Made by a program: the position numbers and the translations under genes. From DATLCI01 sp046714215 (GTDB lineage Bacteria; Acidobacteriota; Terriglobia; Terriglobales; Acidobacteriaceae): a stretch of DNA of 7,201 nt. The notes under the pieces were generated by a model. The model was not told where the DNA came from. It did not search any database and saw only the letters and a program-made list of their open reading frames with translations. This document shows, one piece after another, positions 1 through 6,304 of the stretch (position 1 is its first letter; every line of letters begins with the position of its first letter). The stretch covers positions 1 through 7,201 of the forward strand of contig JBKKBM010000011.1 in the NCBI GenBank assembly GCA_046714215.1, written 5' to 3'.

Positions 1-854
1 TTGCCGAAGACGTATCCCGTACGCGCGTAGTGATACCCGAACCACAGGGCCAGCGCCACACCCGGTATGAGTAAAAGCAGGGCTTGGTTTCTGAAGGGCG
101 CGGCTTGGTAGGTCAGGGCTTCAGCCGTGCCGGAATTCTCTGGCTTTCGAGGGGACGCGGCGGGAACGGCTTCATCGCTGACTCGCCCAGCGGTCGCGCC
201 GTTCAACTTCTCTTGCTGCTGCATTCGAAGGGGCATGGCTTCAGCCGTGCCGTTCAGGCCGACTAGGGACTGGGCTTTAGCCCCTGAGGGTCGTCTTTTC
301 CAGACCTCAAACAGAAAGACAACCGCCGGAAACAGAATCGCGGGCTCCTTCGCCATTACCGCCAGCGAGAACGCCACCACCGCCCACCTTTGTCCCTCGA
401 GATACAGCCGCAGCCCCCACAGCGCCAGCGCCATCGCCATCAGGTCGGCATGGGCCAGCGAACTCTGCGCAAAGACCACGGGATAGAGCGCGGTGCACAC
501 CGTCGCAGCCACCGCCACCTCGCGGTTCGCCACTCGCTCCCCGATGCGAAAGACCTGTAGCAGCCCAAAGGCGCTGAGCACCAGCATCGCGACGCGCGTC
601 ACCAGCGGCGCATAGCCAAAGACCGACCACATCAGCGCGAGATAGAGCTGCGGCAACGGTGGATGGGCATTGGAGATCGTCGTCGTGGGGATCACATCGC
701 CCGAGAGCATGAAATCGCGCGCTGCGGGGATGTAGTGGCCGGCCTCGTCCCAGAAGTAGGGAAGCGATAGCAGAGGGGCGTGAAGAAGGAGGATGGAAAA
801 GAAGATCAGCGCGAACAGACCGCCATCGCGTTTGATCAGAGAAGAAACTTGCAC
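1..854 (-). CDS. GT-C fold membrane glycosyltransferase (ArnT/PMT-like), 5' part only
   Basis: An open frame of about 284 codons runs off the left edge, so the C-terminal part is missing. The N-terminus has a hydrophobic helix (about residues 13-32), then YFWDEAGHY with an Asp-Glu pair at 36-37, then NAHPPLPQL at 62-70. A DE pair in the first extracytoplasmic loop followed by an HPP motif is typical of polyprenyl-phosphate-dependent GT-C enzymes (GT39/GT83, PMT_2/ArnT type), which move a sugar from a lipid carrier to lipid or protein outside the inner membrane. Several more hydrophobic helices follow, up to about residue 184. A hydrophilic stretch of about 65 residues (187-253) then interrupts them; it is encoded by palindromic repeats and may be an insertion in a loop. 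Membrane segments resume afterwards (ALLLLIPGVALALWFGY). The start is uncertain: GTG at 854 is the best in-frame choice after the stop at 894-896, but it has no good ribosome site. Donor and acceptor cannot be told from the sequence. Confidence 0.82.
   Translation of the reverse strand, partial: MQVSSLIKRDGGLFALIFFSILLLHAPLLSLPYFWDEAGHYIPAARDFMLSGDVIPTTTISNAHPPLPQLYLALMWSVFGYAPLVTRVAMLVLSAFGLLQVFRIGERVANREVAVAATVCTALYPVVFAQSSLAHADLMAMALALWGLRLYLEGQRWAVVAFSLAVMAKEPAILFPAVVFLFEVWKRRPSGAKAQSLVGLNGTAEAMPLRMQQQEKLNGATAGRVSDEAVPAASPRKPENSGTAEALTYQAAPFRNQALLLLIPGVALALWFGYHYARTGYVFG
112..131. repeat. Imperfect palindromic repeat, copy 1, inside the glycosyltransferase frame
   Basis: The arms at 112-120 and 123-131 pair around a TC centre with two mismatches. 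The 16-bp core GGCTTCAGCCGTGCCG (117-132) is identical to 237-252, exactly 120 bp away. On the minus strand it is translated as part of SGTAEALTY. It resembles dispersed palindromes I associate with acidobacterial genomes, which is recollection rather than a search result. Confidence 0.7.
232..251. repeat. Palindromic repeat, copy 2, inside the glycosyltransferase frame
   Basis: The arms GGCATGGCT (232-240) and AGCCGTGCC (243-251) form a 9-bp stem with one G-T pair around a TC centre. The minus-strand translation is NGTAEAMP, in the same frame and with the same GTAEA peptide as copy 1. The 120-bp spacing is a multiple of three, so both copies keep the gene open. Confidence 0.75.
272..283. repeat. 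Short palindrome GGGCTTTAGCCC in the same coding insert
   Basis: GGGCT (272-276) and AGCCC (279-283) are perfect inverted arms around TT. The element lies 20 bp from copy 2 and is also translated (SGAKAQS on the minus strand). It is probably a second repeat type adjoining the GGCTTCAGCC family, so the 100-300 segment looks like a small mosaic of repeat elements. Confidence 0.6.
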
Positions 855-933
855 CAGGCAAGTGTAAAGGAGGGAACGCAGGCGGGCTTCAAATTACTCA
901 ATTAGCCGAATACCAGATTACAAATGGGGTTAC

Positions 934-1023
934 TGGCGGAGAGGGAGGGATTTGAACCCCCGATACCCTTTCAGGTATGTCCGCTTTCGAGGCGGATCGT
1001 TTCAACCACTCACGCACCTCTCC
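934..1023 (-). tRNA. tRNA-Ser (anticodon CGA)
   Basis: Read on the minus strand, the acceptor arms GGAGAGG (1017-1023) and CCTCTCC pair perfectly, followed by discriminator G (937), the usual base for tRNA-Ser, and an encoded CCA (934-936). The anticodon stem TCCGC/GCGGA closes the loop CTCGAAA, giving anticodon CGA, which reads UCG serine codons. A long variable arm (CATACC ... GGGTATC), the class II hallmark of tRNA-Ser, precedes the T arm with TTCAAAT in its loop. It lies 34 bp downstream of tadA on the same strand and may be transcribed with it. Confidence 0.97.
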
Positions 1024-1057
1024 GCGCCAAAATGTCTTGCTGCTTCACTTGCTTCCG

Positions 1058-1528
1058 TTACAGCGCCCCGCGCTTGCGGCGGAAGAACTCCTGAATCAGC
1101 GCCGCACTTTCCACGCCCAAGACCCCCGCACCAACCTCTACCTGATGATTGAGTCGGGGATGATTCAGCACCCTCATGACCGACTCGACCGCGCCCGCTT
1201 TGGGGTCCGCAGCTCCGTAGATCAGCCGCTTAATACGCGCATGTACGATGGCTCCCGCGCACATCGCGCACGGCTCTATTGTAACAAACAGCTCGCAGTC
1301 GCTCAGGCGATGATTCTTCAGCCCTCGCCCCGCTTCGCGTAATGCAACTACTTCGGCGTGAGCGGTAGGATCATGGCCGGTGAGATTGAGATTGTGTCCG
1401 CGCCCGATGATCTCTCCCTGTCGCACCACCACACATCCGACCGGCACTTCGCCTAACTCTTCCGCGCGGCGCGCTTCCGACAGTGCCTCGCGCATGAAAC
1501 GCTCGTCTAGTTGGATTGTGGAAGGCAT
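1058..1528 (-). CDS. tadA: tRNA-specific adenosine deaminase TadA
   Basis: A 156-residue cytosolic zinc deaminase of the CDA fold. The zinc and catalytic signatures are complete: HAE at 57-59 (zinc His, proton-shuttling Glu) and PCAMC at 86-90 (two zinc Cys). The N-terminal FMREALSEARRAEELGEVPVG and the GHNLN segment near residue 44 are typical of TadA, which converts A34 to inosine in tRNA-Arg(ACG) so that it can read CGU, CGC and CGA codons. The length matches the family. The ATG start lies 10 bp after the aguA stop, with no strong ribosome site, so translation may be coupled. It is the third gene of a minus-strand run aguB-aguA-tadA. A guanine or other nucleoside deaminase of the same fold is possible but less likely given the overall sequence. 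Confidence 0.93.
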   Translation of the reverse strand: MPSTIQLDERFMREALSEARRAEELGEVPVGCVVVRQGEIIGRGHNLNLTGHDPTAHAEVVALREAGRGLKNHRLSDCELFVTIEPCAMCAGAIVHARIKRLIYGAADPKAGAVESVMRVLNHPRLNHQVEVGAGVLGVESAALIQEFFRRKRGAL

Positions 1529-1538
1529 GGGAAGAAGC

Positions 1539-2654
1539 TCACACCGCCGGTTGCTGCTGGGTCATACAGTGGATCGCGCCCAACCCCCATATGAAATCGC
1601 CGCAGTGGATGCCCACCACTTTACGTTTCGAGAACGCCTCCGCGAGAACATTGAGCGCCACTCGGTCATTCGGATCATTGAAAGTGGGGACCAGTACCGC
1701 GCGGTTTGCGATATAGAAATTCGCATAGCTAGCTGGCAGGCGTTGCCCCTGGAACACGACGGGCGCGGGCATCGGCAAGGTCTTGACCTTCAGGCGCCGT
1801 CCGTTCTCCAGGCGCGCTGAGCGTAACCGCTCCAGGTTCTCGCGCAGCAAGTCATAGTTCTCGTCACGCTTGTCCTTTTCCGTCGCGATCAGCACGGTGT
1901 CGGCGGCCACAAAGCGCGCCAGGTCGTCGACGTGTCCATGGGTGTCATCGCCCACGATGCCGTTCTTCAGCCAAATCACGTGCGTCGCACCCAGGTATGC
2001 GGCAAAGCCTTTTTCATACTGCGCGCGTGTCGCCCCAGGATTACGCTGCTGCTTTTTGCTCAGTAGACATTCTTCTGTAGTCAGCAAGGTTCCACGGCCG
2101 TTCACATCAATGCTTCCACCCTCCAGCACCAGCCGCACCTGTTTCTTGTTGGCCCCCGTCATCGGTTCCCACGCCGAAGCCCCTGCTGCCAACGCCATCA
2201 GACCCGCCACGTGCTGGTCTTTGGTCCAGTCACTGTATTTGGCCCACGCATTGAAGCGCCACAATGTTGCGCCGAGCTTGCCCGGCCGGGTCACACCGGT
2301 TTTAGTAACAAAGATCGCGCCGGAGTCACGCGTCCACACGCGGTCCGTGGGCTGCACATAGAAGCGGATCTGCGCCGCGCTCACGTGCGCCTGGCGTAAC
2401 ACCTTGCGCGCCGCTTCTTTCTGGGCCGCATCATTCACCAGGATGTTAACCTTCTCCCCGCTAGCCAGATGGCGGACGATTTCGGCATACACCCAGGGGA
2501 TGGGCGCGAATTTTCCCGGCCAGTCTTCCGGATTATGCGGCCATGCGATCCAGGTCGCCGAATGGCGCTCCCATTCCGCGGGCATGCGGAAGCCCTGCGC
2601 GGCGGGAGTATCCGTGCGCAGTGCGATTTCGGGCGATCTTGTCTTTTTAGGCAC
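1539..2654 (-). CDS. aguA: Agmatine deiminase
   Basis: A 371-residue member of the PAD_porph/agmatine deiminase family (guanidino-modifying fold), which hydrolyses agmatine to N-carbamoylputrescine and ammonia in the cytosol. Visible signatures are MPAEWERHSATWIAWPHN (24-41), WTRDSG (107-112), LEGGSIDVNG (177-186), GDDTHGHVDD (235-244), SYANFYIAN (309-317) and the C-terminal GAIHCMTQQQPA with nucleophile Cys363. His239/His241 and the acidic residues of GDDTHGHVDD fit the catalytic set. The length is normal for AguA. The GTG start at 2654 is only 3 bp after the aguB stop and has no Shine-Dalgarno of its own, which suggests coupling to aguB. An internal ATG at residue 24 is the alternative, but the family normally has residues before that motif. 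True peptidylarginine deiminase is unlikely: there is no signal peptide, and AguB sits next to it. Confidence 0.95.
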   Translation of the reverse strand: MPKKTRSPEIALRTDTPAAQGFRMPAEWERHSATWIAWPHNPEDWPGKFAPIPWVYAEIVRHLASGEKVNILVNDAAQKEAARKVLRQAHVSAAQIRFYVQPTDRVWTRDSGAIFVTKTGVTRPGKLGATLWRFNAWAKYSDWTKDQHVAGLMALAAGASAWEPMTGANKKQVRLVLEGGSIDVNGRGTLLTTEECLLSKKQQRNPGATRAQYEKGFAAYLGATHVIWLKNGIVGDDTHGHVDDLARFVAADTVLIATEKDKRDENYDLLRENLERLRSARLENGRRLKVKTLPMPAPVVFQGQRLPASYANFYIANRAVLVPTFNDPNDRVALNVLAEAFSKRKVVGIHCGDFIWGLGAIHCMTQQQPAV

Positions 2655-2657
2655 AGG

Positions 2658-3563
2658 CTAGTCGAGGAAACGGTGGGTGATGCCACTGTAACTGTCAATG
2701 CGGCGGTCGCGGAGGAACGGCCAGTTGCGGCGGATGTCTTCCAGTTCCTTCAGGTCGACTTCGCCGATGAGGATCTCTTCTTTATCGTGCGAGGCCTCCG
2801 CCAGCACGCGCCCGAACGGGTCGGCCAAAAAGGACCCCCCCCAGAATTCGAGTCCTTGTCCAACCGGGGCCACATTGCCGCGGATGTTGCCATCCTCATG
2901 GCCCACGCGGTTGACCACCGCGACGAACACTCCATTCGCGATCGCGTGCGCCCGCTGGATGGTCCGCCACGCGTCATGCTGGGCCACGCCGTACTTTTCC
3001 TTCTCCGCGGGATGCCAGCCGATGGCTGTGGGATAAAAGAGGATGTTCGCGCCTTGCAGCGCGGTCAATCGCGCACCCTCGGGATACCACTGGTCCCAGC
3101 ACACCAGCGTCCCCACTTTGCCTACGTTCGTGTCGAAGGCTTTGAATCCGAGGTCGCCCGGAGTGAAATAAAATTTCTCGTAATAAAGAGGATCGTCGGG
3201 GATATGCATCTTGCGATAGATTCCCGTGAGCGTGCCATCCGCCGCGATCATGGCGGCGGTGTTGTGGTACAGCCCGCGCGCCCGCTTCTCAAAGACCGAC
3301 GCGATGATCGAGACTTTGGCCGCGCGCGCCACCTCCGCCAGCGCATTCGTGGTTGGACCAGGCACGGGTTCAGCCAGGTCGAAGAGGGTGGCGTCTTCGC
3401 GCTGGCAGAAATATTGGGTGAGAAATAATTCCGGAAGGCAGACGATGTCGGCGCCCAGCTTGGCTGCTTCGCGCACTTTAGCCGCGGCGCGGCGCAGGTT
3501 CTCGTCCGGCTCCGGACCGCACGCCATCTGTACCAGCCCTACTTTATATTGCTCGCGACTCAC
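2658..3563 (-). CDS. aguB: N-carbamoylputrescine amidase
   Basis: A 301-residue nitrilase-superfamily (carbon-nitrogen hydrolase) enzyme converting N-carbamoylputrescine to putrescine, CO2 and NH3. The catalytic triad is visible: Glu45 in CLPELF, Lys118 in YRKMHIPDD and Cys155 in CWDQWYPE. PLYYEKFYFTPGD (125-137) and the C-terminal RNWPFLRDRRIDSY are characteristic of the AguB branch rather than general nitrilases. The GTG start at 3563 gives the usual VGLVQMACG beginning and has GGGGA (3570-3574) 6 bp upstream. The frame stays open upstream to 3770, but that part is low-complexity and not family-like. It is the first gene of aguB-aguA-tadA and is divergent from nrfHA. An inverted repeat at 3579-3599, just ahead of it, could be an operator. 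Confidence 0.95.
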   Translation of the reverse strand: MSREQYKVGLVQMACGPEPDENLRRAAAKVREAAKLGADIVCLPELFLTQYFCQREDATLFDLAEPVPGPTTNALAEVARAAKVSIIASVFEKRARGLYHNTAAMIAADGTLTGIYRKMHIPDDPLYYEKFYFTPGDLGFKAFDTNVGKVGTLVCWDQWYPEGARLTALQGANILFYPTAIGWHPAEKEKYGVAQHDAWRTIQRAHAIANGVFVAVVNRVGHEDGNIRGNVAPVGQGLEFWGGSFLADPFGRVLAEASHDKEEILIGEVDLKELEDIRRNWPFLRDRRIDSYSGITHRFLD

Positions 3564-3569
3564 AGGCAG

Positions 3570-3574
3570 TCCCC
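3570..3574 (-). promoter_or_regulatory. Ribosome binding site for aguB
   Basis: GGGGA on the minus strand, 6 bp before GTG at 3561-3563. It supports this start over the upstream in-frame extension. Confidence 0.5.
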
Positions 3575-3578
3575 GCAC

Positions 3579-3599
3579 CCTTAAGAATGACTTCTTAGG
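3579..3599. promoter_or_regulatory. Inverted repeat in the aguB/nrfH intergenic region, possible operator
   Basis: CCTTAAGAA (3579-3587) and TTCTTAGG (3592-3599) are inverted arms around TGAC, with TAAGAA/TTCTTA perfectly matched and one extra T in the left arm. It lies 16 bp upstream of the aguB start, where a bound regulator could affect aguBA. It does not match the E. coli ArgR box well enough to name a regulator. A small RNA hairpin in the aguB leader is the alternative. Confidence 0.4.
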
Positions 3600-3600
3600 A

Positions 3601-3624
3601 TAACAAATAACGACTAACAAATAA
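3601..3624. repeat. Direct repeat TAACAAATAA x2
   Basis: TAACAAATAA occurs at 3601-3610 and again at 3615-3624, a 14-bp period, in an AT-rich patch within GC-rich DNA. It borders the inverted repeat at 3579-3599 and lies in the likely aguB promoter region. It may be a regulator site pair or simple-sequence expansion. Confidence 0.6.
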
Positions 3625-3773
3625 GATTCGCGCCCGCGCGAGCAAGTCCGGCGTTTGACGGCGGCGCAGCATCCATTTAACGTGCTCTCGTCGCATTGAG
3701 GTGAGGATTTTCGCTGGTTGCCGCCGCGGTGTTCGAGTGGCTGGCATCCAGGATCAATGAATCGCGGCACACC

Positions 3774-4286
3774 ATGATGAGGCTCGACAAAACGTGGCTC
3801 GCTGTAGCACTGATGGTTGGTTCAGTCATGGGCTTGGCCGTCTTCACGTTTGGATACGCCAAGGGATATTCGTACATGACGAACGACCCGGCCGCCTGTG
3901 CCAATTGTCACGTGATGTCAGAGCAGTACAGCGGGTGGATGAAGTCCAGCCACCGCAACGCCGCCGTTTGCAATGACTGCCACACTCCCGCCGGCTTTGT
4001 GCCCAAGTATTACGTAAAAGCAAAAAATGGCTTCTGGCACTCTTTCTATTTTACTTTCCAGAATTTTCATGAGCCCATTCAGATCACCCCGGCCAACCGT
4101 AGGGTGACCGAACAGGCTTGCCGTAAATGCCACAGCAACATCGTGGAGGCCATCGATGGCCCCCACGCCCAGCCCACTCCTTGTCTCCGGTGCCACAGCA
4201 GCGTGGGTCACCTGGAGGCGACATCCGTCGGACAAATCCGTTTCTTGCTGAAGCCCAGCCATCAGGAGTTCATCCATGTCGAGTGA
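3774..4286 (+). CDS. nrfH: Cytochrome c nitrite reductase small subunit (NapC/NirT family quinol dehydrogenase)
   Basis: A 170-residue membrane tetraheme cytochrome that oxidises menaquinol and passes electrons to NrfA on the outer face of the membrane. It has one N-terminal anchor helix (about residues 8-28), then GYSYMTNDPAACANCHVM and four haem sites: CANCH 42-46, CNDCH 66-70, CRKCH 116-120 and CLRCH 137-141. Met48 in the first site (CxxCHxM) matches the unusual methionine ligand of NrfH haem 1. ATG 3774 gives a short N-terminus before the helix, as in the Wolinella NrfH I recall. A GTG at 3729 would add 15 residues, and ATG 3777 would remove one. None has a clear ribosome site, so the start is uncertain. 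The gene overlaps nrfA by 11 bp. Other NapC/NirT proteins are less likely because nrfA follows directly. Confidence 0.95.
   Translation: MMRLDKTWLAVALMVGSVMGLAVFTFGYAKGYSYMTNDPAACANCHVMSEQYSGWMKSSHRNAAVCNDCHTPAGFVPKYYVKAKNGFWHSFYFTFQNFHEPIQITPANRRVTEQACRKCHSNIVEAIDGPHAQPTPCLRCHSSVGHLEATSVGQIRFLLKPSHQEFIHVE
4264..4268 (+). promoter_or_regulatory. Ribosome binding site for nrfA inside nrfH
   Basis: AGGAG lies 7 bp before the ATG at 4276 and within the last codons of nrfH. It sets the nrfA start and suggests coupled translation of the two subunits. Confidence 0.8.
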
Positions 4287-5670
4287 AGCCCCTCGTTCTC
4301 CGCTGAAGAATCGCGCCTTTTGGGCAGTCATCGCGTTGGTCGCGGTCGCCATGGTCGCCGTCACCGCCTTGCTGGTCAACATCATGGAGCGCAAGCAGGA
4401 ATCGCGAAACCCCTTCTACCGCGTGGTGCCGCTCGACGATCAGACGCAGGACCCAGCAGTTTGGGGCAAGAACTTCCCCCTGCAGTATGACGATTACCGG
4501 CGTACCGTGGACCAGAAGCGCACGCGCTACGGCGGGAGTGAAGCGGTGCCGCGCACTCCGACCCAGGCAGACCCGCGCTCCATCGTTGCCCAGTCCCGAC
4601 TGGAAGCGGATCCGCGGCTGAAGACGATGTGGGCGGGTTACGCGTTCTCCAAGGACTTCCGTGAGGAGCGGGGTCATGCTTACATGCTCGATGATCAGAC
4701 CTTCACCGAACGCCAGGTCGTTGCCAAGCAGCCCGGCACTTGTATGCACTGCCACGCCTCCGTCTACGTGCCGTACAAAAAGCTGGGCGGCGGTGACCTG
4801 ATCAAGGGATTCGAGAAGATGAATCTGATGCCCTACTCCGAAGCGCGGAAACTAGTAGAGCATCCCGTCAGCTGCATCGACTGCCATGACCCGCAGACGA
4901 TGGCGCTGCGCGTGACCCGGCCGGGCTTCATCGAAGGGATGCGGGCGCTCAAGCTCGCGCAAGGCATCAAGGATTACGACGTGAACCAGATGGCCACGCG
5001 CCAGGAGATGCGGGCCTTCGTCTGCGGCCAATGCCATGTGGAGTATTACTTCAAGGGGCCGGAGAAGCGCTTAGTCTACCCTTGGGCCAAGGGCCTGAAG
5101 GTCGAAGAGATCATTGCTTACTATGATGAGAACCCGCACAAGGACTGGGTCCACGCTGACACCGGCGCTGAGGTCCTGAAGGCGCAGCATCCGGAATTTG
5201 AGATGTGGAACCAGGGGATCCATGCCCGTTCCGGCGTGACCTGCGCCGACTGTCACATGCCGTACAAGCGGGAAGGCGCCATGAAGATCAGCGACCATCA
5301 CATCCGCTCACCTCTGCTCAACATTAATCGCGCCTGCCAGACCTGCCATAAGTGGCCGGAGGCGGAATTGCTGGCGCGCGCAGAGACCATTCAGGAGCGT
5401 ACCTTCAAATTGCGCAACCTCGCCATGGACGCGCTCATGGCACTGATCGCCGACCTCAAAGCCGCCAAAGCATCCGGCGCGTCCGACGCCAAGCTGGCGG
5501 AAGCCCGCAAGTTCCAACGTTATGCGCAGTTCTATCTGGATTTTGTGGAGGCGGAGAACTCGACCGGATTCCACGCGCCCCAAGAGGCCGCCCGCATTCT
5601 CGGCGAGTCCATAGACTTCAGCCGCAAAGGCCAGGTGGCGTTACGCGAGGTAAGGGCTGCCGCCAAGTGA
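4276..5670 (+). CDS. nrfA: Ammonia-forming cytochrome c nitrite reductase, catalytic subunit (CXXCH haem 1 variant)
   Basis: A 464-residue pentahaem enzyme reducing nitrite to ammonium with six electrons. The haem sites are CMHCH 156-160, CIDCH 200-204, CGQCH 250-254, CADCH 323-327 and CQTCH 354-358. Active-site equivalents are Arg132 (ERGH), Tyr257 (CHVEYYF) and His305 (LKAQHPE). Glu256, Tyr257, Lys302 and Gln304 match the calcium site of calcium-dependent NrfA. Haem 1, the catalytic haem, has His160 where classical NrfA has Lys (CXXCK); CXXCH forms are known in some bacteria, such as Campylobacter. No NrfEFG or NrfI lyase gene is visible, consistent with maturation by the ordinary system. 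The N-terminal helix (about 14-36) lacks an obvious cleavage site, so the enzyme may stay membrane-anchored. It ends soon after HAPQEAARILG, without the roughly 50-residue C-terminal tail of E. coli NrfA. Hydroxylamine or octahaem reductases do not fit. Confidence 0.96.
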   Translation: MSSEAPRSPLKNRAFWAVIALVAVAMVAVTALLVNIMERKQESRNPFYRVVPLDDQTQDPAVWGKNFPLQYDDYRRTVDQKRTRYGGSEAVPRTPTQADPRSIVAQSRLEADPRLKTMWAGYAFSKDFREERGHAYMLDDQTFTERQVVAKQPGTCMHCHASVYVPYKKLGGGDLIKGFEKMNLMPYSEARKLVEHPVSCIDCHDPQTMALRVTRPGFIEGMRALKLAQGIKDYDVNQMATRQEMRAFVCGQCHVEYYFKGPEKRLVYPWAKGLKVEEIIAYYDENPHKDWVHADTGAEVLKAQHPEFEMWNQGIHARSGVTCADCHMPYKREGAMKISDHHIRSPLLNINRACQTCHKWPEAELLARAETIQERTFKLRNLAMDALMALIADLKAAKASGASDAKLAEARKFQRYAQFYLDFVEAENSTGFHAPQEAARILGESIDFSRKGQVALREVRAAAK

Positions 5671-5681
5671 TTCTCGACGGC

Positions 5682-5709
5682 AAAAAAAAGGCACGGCCGC
5701 AGCCGCGCC
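5682..5709 (-). terminator. Rho-independent terminator of the arginine decarboxylase gene
   Basis: On the minus strand, GGCGCGGC (5702-5709) and GCCGTGCC (5690-5697) form an 8-bp stem with one mismatch around a 4-base loop, followed at once by eight T (5682-5689). It lies 16 bp after the decarboxylase stop. On the plus strand no T tract follows the hairpin, so it would not be a classical terminator for nrfA, whose stop is 12 bp away. Confidence 0.85.
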
Positions 5710-5725
5710 CCGTAGAACATTCCTA

Positions 5726-6295
5726 CTATCGTCTAGGCTTTTCAAAGATCAAAATGGACGCTGCAATTACCGTCGTCCATAGTCCGCGCTTGCTACCCAC
5801 CGCCGTCTGGGTCACGTTCGCCGTGCGCACGATCTTATTGGACAAGCGGTAGATCTGTTTCTTCTCGTCCCAGGATTTGTCAGGGTCAAAGTCCACGTCG
5901 AGCGTAGTGGCTAACATCTCCGCGGCCAGTTCTTCGGCGTACTCACCGGCCTGGTATTCGGACTCTCCGAACGAATGGTGCTCGCTCAAATACCCGTAGG
6001 TACTGCGGTCGGCGGGAATGGCCACGCCGATGCTCGCTGCCAGCAGCCGGTGTGGCTCCATGGAAGATGTTTCCGCCACCACCGCGAAGACCACCTCGCC
6101 CGGATGTAGGTATTTCTGTCCCTGGGTACGCGACAGGAGCTTGCAATTGGGAGGGAAGATGGAAGAGACGCGGACCAGGTTCTGCGCCGCGATGCCAGCG
6201 TCCCGCAGGGCCAATTCGAATGAAGTCAGGCGCTCTTTGTGTTTGCCAACGCCTTTGGTGAGAAACATCTGCTTGGGAACCATATCTAAGCCCAA
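5726..6295 (-). CDS. pdaD: Pyruvoyl-dependent arginine decarboxylase
   Basis: A 189-residue proenzyme of the PvlArgDC family that converts arginine to agmatine, the substrate of the nearby AguA. RVSSIFPPN (42-50) contains the Ser44-Ser45 pair where family members self-cleave to give a beta chain and an alpha chain with an N-terminal pyruvoyl group. PKQMFLTKGVGKH (7-19), LHPGEVVFAVVAE (63-75) and FGESEYQAGEYAEELAAEML (108-127) are also family-like. The length is close to archaeal (about 165) and chlamydial (about 195) relatives. The start is TTG at 6295: a perfect AGGAGG lies 9 bp upstream, whereas the in-frame ATG at 6283 would be 21 bp from it. The gene is monocistronic, convergent with nrfA, and has its own terminator. 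A pyruvoyl aspartate decarboxylase is not the same fold family. Confidence 0.94.
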   Translation of the reverse strand: MGLDMVPKQMFLTKGVGKHKERLTSFELALRDAGIAAQNLVRVSSIFPPNCKLLSRTQGQKYLHPGEVVFAVVAETSSMEPHRLLAASIGVAIPADRSTYGYLSEHHSFGESEYQAGEYAEELAAEMLATTLDVDFDPDKSWDEKKQIYRLSNKIVRTANVTQTAVGSKRGLWTTVIAASILIFEKPRR

Positions 6296-6304
6296 GGTCT
6301 TGAC

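Noticed and set aside
307..861. 184-codon minus-strand frame over the glycosyltransferase
   Set aside because: Arg/Gly/Ala-rich out-of-frame reading with no family motif; the overlapping open frame from 854 carries clear GT-C motifs and membrane helices.
1539..2654. Secreted peptidylarginine deiminase
   Set aside because: No signal peptide, length typical of AguA, and directly adjacent AguB gives the matching next step.
2469..3428. 319-codon plus-strand frame antisense to aguB
   Set aside because: Shadow of a GC-rich gene; the opposite strand encodes the full AguB catalytic triad and family motifs.
3561..3770. N-terminal extension of AguB to 3770
   Set aside because: The extra 69 residues are low in family similarity and cover the palindrome and direct repeat; the GTG at 3563 has a ribosome site and gives the normal family start.
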